Positions 34,181-38,497 of a stretch of 38,497 bases of DNA are shown here, piece by piece. The notes beneath the pieces were generated by a model, which saw nothing but the letters and a program-made list of their open reading frames with translations, did not search any database and had not been told where the DNA came from. Both the position numbers and the translations under genes were made by a program. Within the stretch, counting starts at the first letter, position 1. Each line of letters begins with the position of its first letter. Source of the stretch: Saprospiraceae bacterium (lineage in GTDB: Bacteria > Bacteroidota > Bacteroidia > Chitinophagales > Saprospiraceae); the NCBI GenBank assembly GCA_013360405.1, contig JABWBR010000048.1, positions 1 through 38,497 of the forward strand, written 5' to 3'.

Positions 34181-34223
34181 CGCCACAAAAATAAGAAATC
34201 CGGGAATTTTCTACCTTTACAGT

Positions 34224-35192
34224 ATGATAACTCAACCTGATATTTCAGTTGTCATTCCGGTTTATAACGAGGAAAATAACCTGTTCCTTTTGTACGAGCG
34301 CCTGGTTAACACGCTGCAAGGGCTGGCGGTTTCCTTCGAACTCCTTTTTGTCAATGACGGCAGCCAGGACGGTAGCGCCGCTATCCTCCAACAATTTGCC
34401 CGACAGGATGCCAGGGTGAAGTTTATCGACTTTAGCCGCAATTTTGGCCACCAGATCGCCGTGTCGGCCGGTATCGACCATGCACAGGGCGGCGCCATAG
34501 CCATCATCGATGCCGACCTCCAGGACCCCCCCGAACTCATCGCCGATCTTTATCGCAAAATGCAGGAGGGTTTCGAAGTGGTGTACGCCCGCAGAAATGC
34601 CCGCAAAGGCGAAACCTGGTTTAAAAAATGGACGGCTAAAATGTTTTACCGGTTGTTGAGCCGCATTACCACCATAAACATACCTATCGATACGGGCGAT
34701 TTCCGGATTATTCACCGCAAAGTGGCCGACGTACTCAAAAATATGCCGGAAAGGCACAAATATATCCGGGGTCAGATCGCCTGGATCGGGTTTAACCAGA
34801 CCTATGTGATGTACGACCGCAACGAGCGCCACGCCGGAAAAACCGGCTATACCCTAGGTAAAATGGCCCGGTTTGCACTCGACGGCATCACCGCTTTTTC
34901 CGACTTCCCCCTCAAAATCGTGTCGTATTTCGGACTACTGGTTTCTGTGTTTGCTTTTTTAATGACCTTGTACGCGCTTTACGGCCGTTATATTCTAAAA
35001 GACTATGTGCAAGGATGGACTTCATTGATTATCAGTGTATTGTTTATTGGGGGCATCCAGATGATCGGCATAGGCATCATCGGCGAATACCTTAGCCGGA
35101 TGAATGCCGATACCCGCCGCCGGCCGCTTTACATCGTTCGTGATTCCAATATCGCACCCCCTTCACCTCCCGATGAATCTCGACCTATATGA
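34224..35192 (+). CDS. GT2 polyprenyl-phosphate glycosyltransferase (DPM1/GtrB/ArnC-like)
   Basis: 322 residues from the ATG at 34224; the frame is open further left (33840) but that part is antisense to the YgjP-like gene. GT2 catalytic domain (about 1-230): VVIPVYNEENNL, VNDGSQDGS, the DxD-type motif IIDADLQDPPE, and GDFRIIHRKV. Two C-terminal membrane helices (about 235-300) match the GtrB/ArnC branch, which transfers a sugar from a nucleotide donor to undecaprenyl phosphate at the inner membrane. A TACCTTTA box ends 4 nt before the ATG, so the mRNA may be leaderless. It overlaps the next gene by ATGA, supporting donor/transferase coupling. Confidence 0.94.
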   Translation: MITQPDISVVIPVYNEENNLFLLYERLVNTLQGLAVSFELLFVNDGSQDGSAAILQQFARQDARVKFIDFSRNFGHQIAVSAGIDHAQGGAIAIIDADLQDPPELIADLYRKMQEGFEVVYARRNARKGETWFKKWTAKMFYRLLSRITTINIPIDTGDFRIIHRKVADVLKNMPERHKYIRGQIAWIGFNQTYVMYDRNERHAGKTGYTLGKMARFALDGITAFSDFPLKIVSYFGLLVSVFAFLMTLYALYGRYILKDYVQGWTSLIISVLFIGGIQMIGIGIIGEYLSRMNADTRRRPLYIVRDSNIAPPSPPDESRPI

Positions 35193-36724
35193 AATACCTG
35201 CCCCATATTGTCTTTGGCGTGTGTTTTGCCGCTTTGATCTTCTTGTACGGTTACCCCGGCATTTTGAAGTACGGCCCCATCTCGGTGCATAGCTGGCGGC
35301 AGGCCGATGGCGCTTCGCTTTCCCTATGCTACTACAATAACGGCATGCACTTTTTTGAACCCGGCGTTAATAATCTGGTGGCCGGCAACGGCAAGACCGT
35401 GGCAGAATTTCCTATCATATATTATATAGGCGCCATTTTTTATGCTTTATTCGGCGATCACCATATATGGCTGCGCTTGCTCAATTCGCTGCTCTTTTTT
35501 GCGGGCTGGTACGCCCTTTACAGGCTATTGCTGGGCGTGCTGGGCGAACTGACGGGGGCGCTGGCGGTGGCATTGGCCATGATGAGTTCCTTTTTGCTCG
35601 CTTTTTACGGATTTAATTATCTGCCCAATACGGCAGGACTGGGACTGACCTGGCTGGGCGCCTGGAGTTACTATCGCTACTACCAGACCGGGCGCTTGTC
35701 CTGGTTTTATGGCATGGGAGGTATTGTATTAATGGCGGGGCTAATCAAGGTAAGCGTATTATCTCCATTTCTGGCATTGATAGGCGCCGGCGTGATCTGT
35801 CAGCTCTTTCCGGCTACCCGTTCTCGTTACCGGCGGTGGTTCCCTTCATTTGGGCACATGGCTGTTGTAGCGGCTATCGTTATCGGATTAGTAGGCGCCT
35901 GGTATTTGTGGGCGAGCAACTATAATCGCGTAAACGGCTCGGGTTTATTCCTGACCGGCATCAACGAATCGTTTTTTTCTCTCCCGAAGGCCGGCGTGGA
36001 TAATATTGTAAAAGAGATCGCGAGAGAATACCACAAACTGTACTTCTCTACCGAAATGATCTACCTACTGGTAGCGCTGATGGTCCTGGTCTTGCTGGCG
36101 CCACGGCGTGTGCCGCTCCCGGTTTACCTCACCTTTTTGTTCACTTTATTGGGATCTACGGCCTTTATCCTATTGTTTTTCGGACAAATTCTGGTTCACC
36201 ACTACTATATCATTGATATCATGTTTTTACCGGCCCTTACCCTGTGCATTGCGCTTTGGCTGGCGAAGCAATACCTGCCGCGATGGTACGGCCGGCTTTT
36301 GCCTCAATTGGTAGTACTGGGATTTGCCGTTTGGGGAATTTATCAAACCCAGGCGCGCATGCATTATTATTATAGCGCCGCATCGCCCGATTTTACGGCT
36401 GTTAATCCAAGTTTGCTCAAGCAGGACGAGTTGCATCAATTTCTGAATGAACGCGATATTCGCTTTAACAACTCGCTGGTAGTTTGCGTGCCCGATTATT
36501 CCCCTAATACCAATTTGTATTATTTGAATTTAAAAGGCTGGACCGTCACACCCGCGCGCGAGTGGACCACGCAAAACATGTCCGACTTCCGCAAATGGGG
36601 CGCCTCACATATCATCGTCACCGATTCCACCTGGCTCAAACACCCCTTTTGGGAGGGGGCATTACAATCTCCGCTCGGCGTTTTTGACAACTCGATTTAT
36701 GTTTTTAAGGTGAGTGAACGGTAA
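35189..36724 (+). CDS. GT39-like membrane glycosyltransferase (ArnT/PMT family)
   Basis: 511 residues, about ten membrane helices. The first periplasmic loop carries HSWRQADGASLSLCYYNNG, the conserved His-Trp-Arg-Gln-Asp block of GT39/ArnT-like enzymes, followed by acidic and aromatic residues. The ~100 C-terminal residues after the last helix form a soluble domain. It uses polyprenyl-phosphate sugar as donor on the periplasmic face. Its ATG overlaps the TGA of the GT2 gene (35189-35192), so the pair is co-translated: GT2 likely makes the donor and this enzyme transfers the sugar to lipid or protein. Acceptor unknown. Confidence 0.88.
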   Translation: MKYLPHIVFGVCFAALIFLYGYPGILKYGPISVHSWRQADGASLSLCYYNNGMHFFEPGVNNLVAGNGKTVAEFPIIYYIGAIFYALFGDHHIWLRLLNSLLFFAGWYALYRLLLGVLGELTGALAVALAMMSSFLLAFYGFNYLPNTAGLGLTWLGAWSYYRYYQTGRLSWFYGMGGIVLMAGLIKVSVLSPFLALIGAGVICQLFPATRSRYRRWFPSFGHMAVVAAIVIGLVGAWYLWASNYNRVNGSGLFLTGINESFFSLPKAGVDNIVKEIAREYHKLYFSTEMIYLLVALMVLVLLAPRRVPLPVYLTFLFTLLGSTAFILLFFGQILVHHYYIIDIMFLPALTLCIALWLAKQYLPRWYGRLLPQLVVLGFAVWGIYQTQARMHYYYSAASPDFTAVNPSLLKQDELHQFLNERDIRFNNSLVVCVPDYSPNTNLYYLNLKGWTVTPAREWTTQNMSDFRKWGASHIIVTDSTWLKHPFWEGALQSPLGVFDNSIYVFKVSER

Positions 36725-36728
36725 ACGT

Positions 36729-37799
36729 TCACCCTACATGGTTGGCAAACTCCCGCATCACATCCACCAATGCCTGTACGCCTTCCAACGGCATGGCGTT
36801 ATAGATCGAAGCGCGGAAGCCGCCTACAGAGCGGTGTCCTTTCAGGTCGACGCAGCCGGCGGCTTTGCAGGCATCGAGGAAGGGTTGCTCCCATTCGGGT
36901 TTTGCCGCCAGGAAAGTCACGTTCATCAGCGAGCGGTCTTCTTTGCGGGTAGTGCCCACAAAACAAGGATTGGCGTCTATTTCGTCGTAAAGCAATTGTG
37001 CCTTGCGCTGGTTGAGTTGCTCCATTTGGCGCAGTCCGCCGTTGGCCTTAATCCAGCGCATCGTAAGCATAGCAATATATACGGCGTATACGGGGGGGGT
37101 ATTATACATAGATCCATTTTCAATGTGCAACCGGTAGTCGAGCATAGCGGGTAAGTGGCCGTGAACCGTGCCCAGCATATCTTTCCTGACCACCACCAGC
37201 GTTACGCCTGCGGCGCCCATATTTTTTTGCGCGCCGGCGTATATCAGTCCGAAGCGGCTGATATCGATGGGGCGGCTAAAAATATCCGACGACATATCGC
37301 AAACGATGGGTACCGGCGTATCGGGCCACCAATGGTATTGCGTGCCGTATATCGTGTTATTGCTGGTGAGGTGCAGGTATTTGGCGTAGTTGGGTACCTC
37401 GAATCCTTGCGGGATATGCGTATAATTATCTGCTTTCGAAGAAGCCAGGACTTCAACTTTACCAAATGCCTTGGCTTCTTTGATCGCTTTAGAAGCCCAG
37501 GTACCTGTGTCGACATAGCAGGCCGTATCCGATTCATCGATCAGATTCATGGGGGCCATAAAAAACTGCGTGCTGGCGCCGCCCGAGAGGAACATCACCT
37601 CATAGTCGGCAGGAAGATCGAGCAACTCCCTGACGAGTTCCATGGCTTCGTCCATTACAGACATAAAAGCTGCCCCGCGGTGAGAGACCTCCAGGATAGA
37701 CAAACCGGAGCCGTTAAAGTCGAGGATGCCCTGTGCGGCTTCTTGTATGACGCTAGCCGGCAAAATAGCGGGCCCTGCGCTGAAGTTGTGCTTTTTCAT
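36729..37799 (-). CDS. serC: Phosphoserine aminotransferase
   Basis: 356 residues from the ATG at 37799, the usual family length; the frame is open to 37847 but MKKHNFSAGPAILP is the family start. Class V PLP aminotransferase that converts 3-phosphohydroxypyruvate plus glutamate to phosphoserine (and supports pyridoxal phosphate synthesis). The PLP lysine sits in IYAGAQKNMGAAG; substrate-binding segments SGGASTQFFM and GGFRASIYNAMP are present. A TATTTTTG box on the minus strand (37855-37862) is the likely -7 element. No serA/serB nearby. Confidence 0.96.
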   Translation of the reverse strand: MKKHNFSAGPAILPASVIQEAAQGILDFNGSGLSILEVSHRGAAFMSVMDEAMELVRELLDLPADYEVMFLSGGASTQFFMAPMNLIDESDTACYVDTGTWASKAIKEAKAFGKVEVLASSKADNYTHIPQGFEVPNYAKYLHLTSNNTIYGTQYHWWPDTPVPIVCDMSSDIFSRPIDISRFGLIYAGAQKNMGAAGVTLVVVRKDMLGTVHGHLPAMLDYRLHIENGSMYNTPPVYAVYIAMLTMRWIKANGGLRQMEQLNQRKAQLLYDEIDANPCFVGTTRKEDRSLMNVTFLAAKPEWEQPFLDACKAAGCVDLKGHRSVGGFRASIYNAMPLEGVQALVDVMREFANHVG

Positions 37800-38021
37800 G
37801 AGGAACAGATTGCTTGTACAGATAATTGCTGCGGGAGTATTCCGCAAGCCGGCGCAAAAATACGGGAATTTGCGGCTACTATCGACATATATTATATAGA
37901 TAATCGCGTATGGCTATTAAGGTGCGAGAGGGGGGTGAATTTTTTTTATTAAAATAAAATATTGATTTTGAATGGATTGATAGGGTTTGTGAAAATTAAT
38001 GAAGCTTTTTTTTAGAGAATG

Positions 38022-38053
38022 CTTGCAAGATTCAGAATGTCGCTCTACATTTG
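38022..38053 (+). promoter_or_regulatory. Upstream rRNA promoter
   Basis: CTTG (38022-38025), 20 nt, TACATTTG (38046-38053). Fits the Bacteroidota -33/-7 pattern with one -33 mismatch. Would give a leader of about 350 nt. Confidence 0.6.
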
Positions 38054-38140
38054 CATCCGCTTTTGCAGAGAGCGCCGGCCGGAAGAGGATCGGGAAAAGA
38101 AAAAAGAAGAGGAAAAAATCGAAAAAACAATTCGAAAAAT

Positions 38141-38171
38141 TTTGCCCTCAAATTGATTCATCGTATCTTTG
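38141..38171 (+). promoter_or_regulatory. Main rRNA promoter
   Basis: TTTG (38141-38144), 19 nt, TATCTTTG (38164-38171), an exact consensus match, about 235 nt before the 16S start. Confidence 0.75.
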
Positions 38172-38407
38172 CAATCCCGCTTCGAAAAAGCATCGAGGCG
38201 TACAAATTTGAAGAGATATCCACATAGATATCGCGCCGGTAAGATCGGGTGCAAATGCGCGTCCAATAAGGTTTTAGCGGTGGCAAAAAGTTCATTGACA
38301 CTGGAAGAAGAGGTAAGGAAAGAAAGAAGCGTGACCCTTTTGTTAAAAATTAAGGATCATATGTCGCATAGTAAGACAATCAAGTCCTTCGGGGCTTAAA
38401 GAACTTG

Positions 38408-38497
<90 letters not shown>

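Larger units (their letters stand above)
37800..38407. other. Intergenic and rRNA operon leader region
   Basis: About 600 bp between serC and 16S rRNA. The left part is AT-rich with no gene. The right part holds two tandem promoters at 38022-38053 and 38141-38171, then a ~230-nt leader with a GTTCATTGACA sequence (38291) similar in place to antitermination or processing signals in Bacteroidota rRNA leaders. The frame open at 37999-38211 is Lys/Arg-rich and overlaps both promoters; it is not a real gene. Confidence 0.6.

Noticed and set aside
33840-34223. N-terminal extension of the GT2 gene
   Set aside because: It is antisense to the YgjP-like peptidase, and MITQPDISVVIPVYNE is the family start.
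37155-37952. A 265-codon + strand frame across serC
   Set aside because: Shadow of serC with no domain; serC has full family motifs on the opposite strand.
37999-38211. A 70-codon Lys/Arg-rich ORF before 16S rRNA
   Set aside because: It covers both predicted rRNA promoters and has low-complexity AAG/AAA-derived sequence; it is leader DNA.

Overview
The window reads as chromosome of a Bacteroidota bacterium, most likely a Saprospiraceae/Lewinella-Haliscomenobacter type relative. This rests on: a type IX secretion/gliding cassette (PorP/SprF, a PorE-like OmpA protein and a ~2100-residue adhesin with a gliding-type C-terminal domain); Bacteroidota-type promoters (TTTG-N19-TAnnTTTG) and very few Shine-Dalgarno sites; HYC_CC_PP and RHS-type proteins typical of the phylum; and the first ~90 nt of a 16S rRNA gene at the right edge. 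It is ordinary chromosome with accessory patches. No phage, intact insertion sequence or CRISPR array was seen. Layout: 1-393 is the tail of an LpxH-like phosphoesterase with an in-frame stop. 394-2816 is an AT-rich stretch holding one orphan multi-pass membrane protein and about 700 bp without genes. 2817-7533 holds a DoxX-like protein, hemB, a large GT-C-like membrane protein and tlyA. 7623-11417 is a leftward run of envelope proteins (FAS1 lipoprotein, two small lipoproteins, a PorT-like barrel) around a 2-oxoglutarate/Fe oxygenase. 11453-13902 holds a small conserved protein, an MBL-fold hydrolase without a normal start codon, and an orphan HlyD adaptor. 13970-14962 is a secreted beta-helix protein. 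15657-25890 is the T9SS cassette, closed by a strong terminator. 26028-26854 is an AT-rich lipoprotein gene abutting a decayed RHS fragment. 26919-28858 is a leftward three-gene metal-handling group (HYC_CC_PP, outer-membrane barrel, double HMA). 29098-30384 is a CoA-transferase, followed by tRNA-Ser(CGA) with its terminator. 30811-32073 is a geranylgeranyl-reductase-family flavoprotein with an attenuator-like leader. 32138-33397 is rpsF-rpsR-rplI. 33440-36724 holds a YgjP-like peptidase and a GT2/GT39 glycosyltransferase pair. serC follows, and the rRNA operon begins with two promoters. How genes work together: the adhesin needs Sec export (signal peptide) and T9SS (C-terminal domain), and the PorP/SprF and PorE-like proteins beside it are plausible dedicated outer-membrane and peptidoglycan partners. 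The GT2 enzyme probably makes a polyprenyl-phosphate sugar donor that the overlapping GT39 enzyme uses. HYC_CC_PP, barrel and HMA proteins probably act together on copper or a similar metal. Several kinds of non-coding repeat recur: 33-bp REP-like hairpins, a 44-bp perfect palindrome, 7-8 bp tandem arrays at gene 3' ends, and C/T-rich tracts, one of them in frame inside a membrane protein. The best candidates for something undescribed are the leader ORF/attenuator before the flavoprotein gene, the ATC-start MBL gene, and the repeat families that supply 3' ends of genes.
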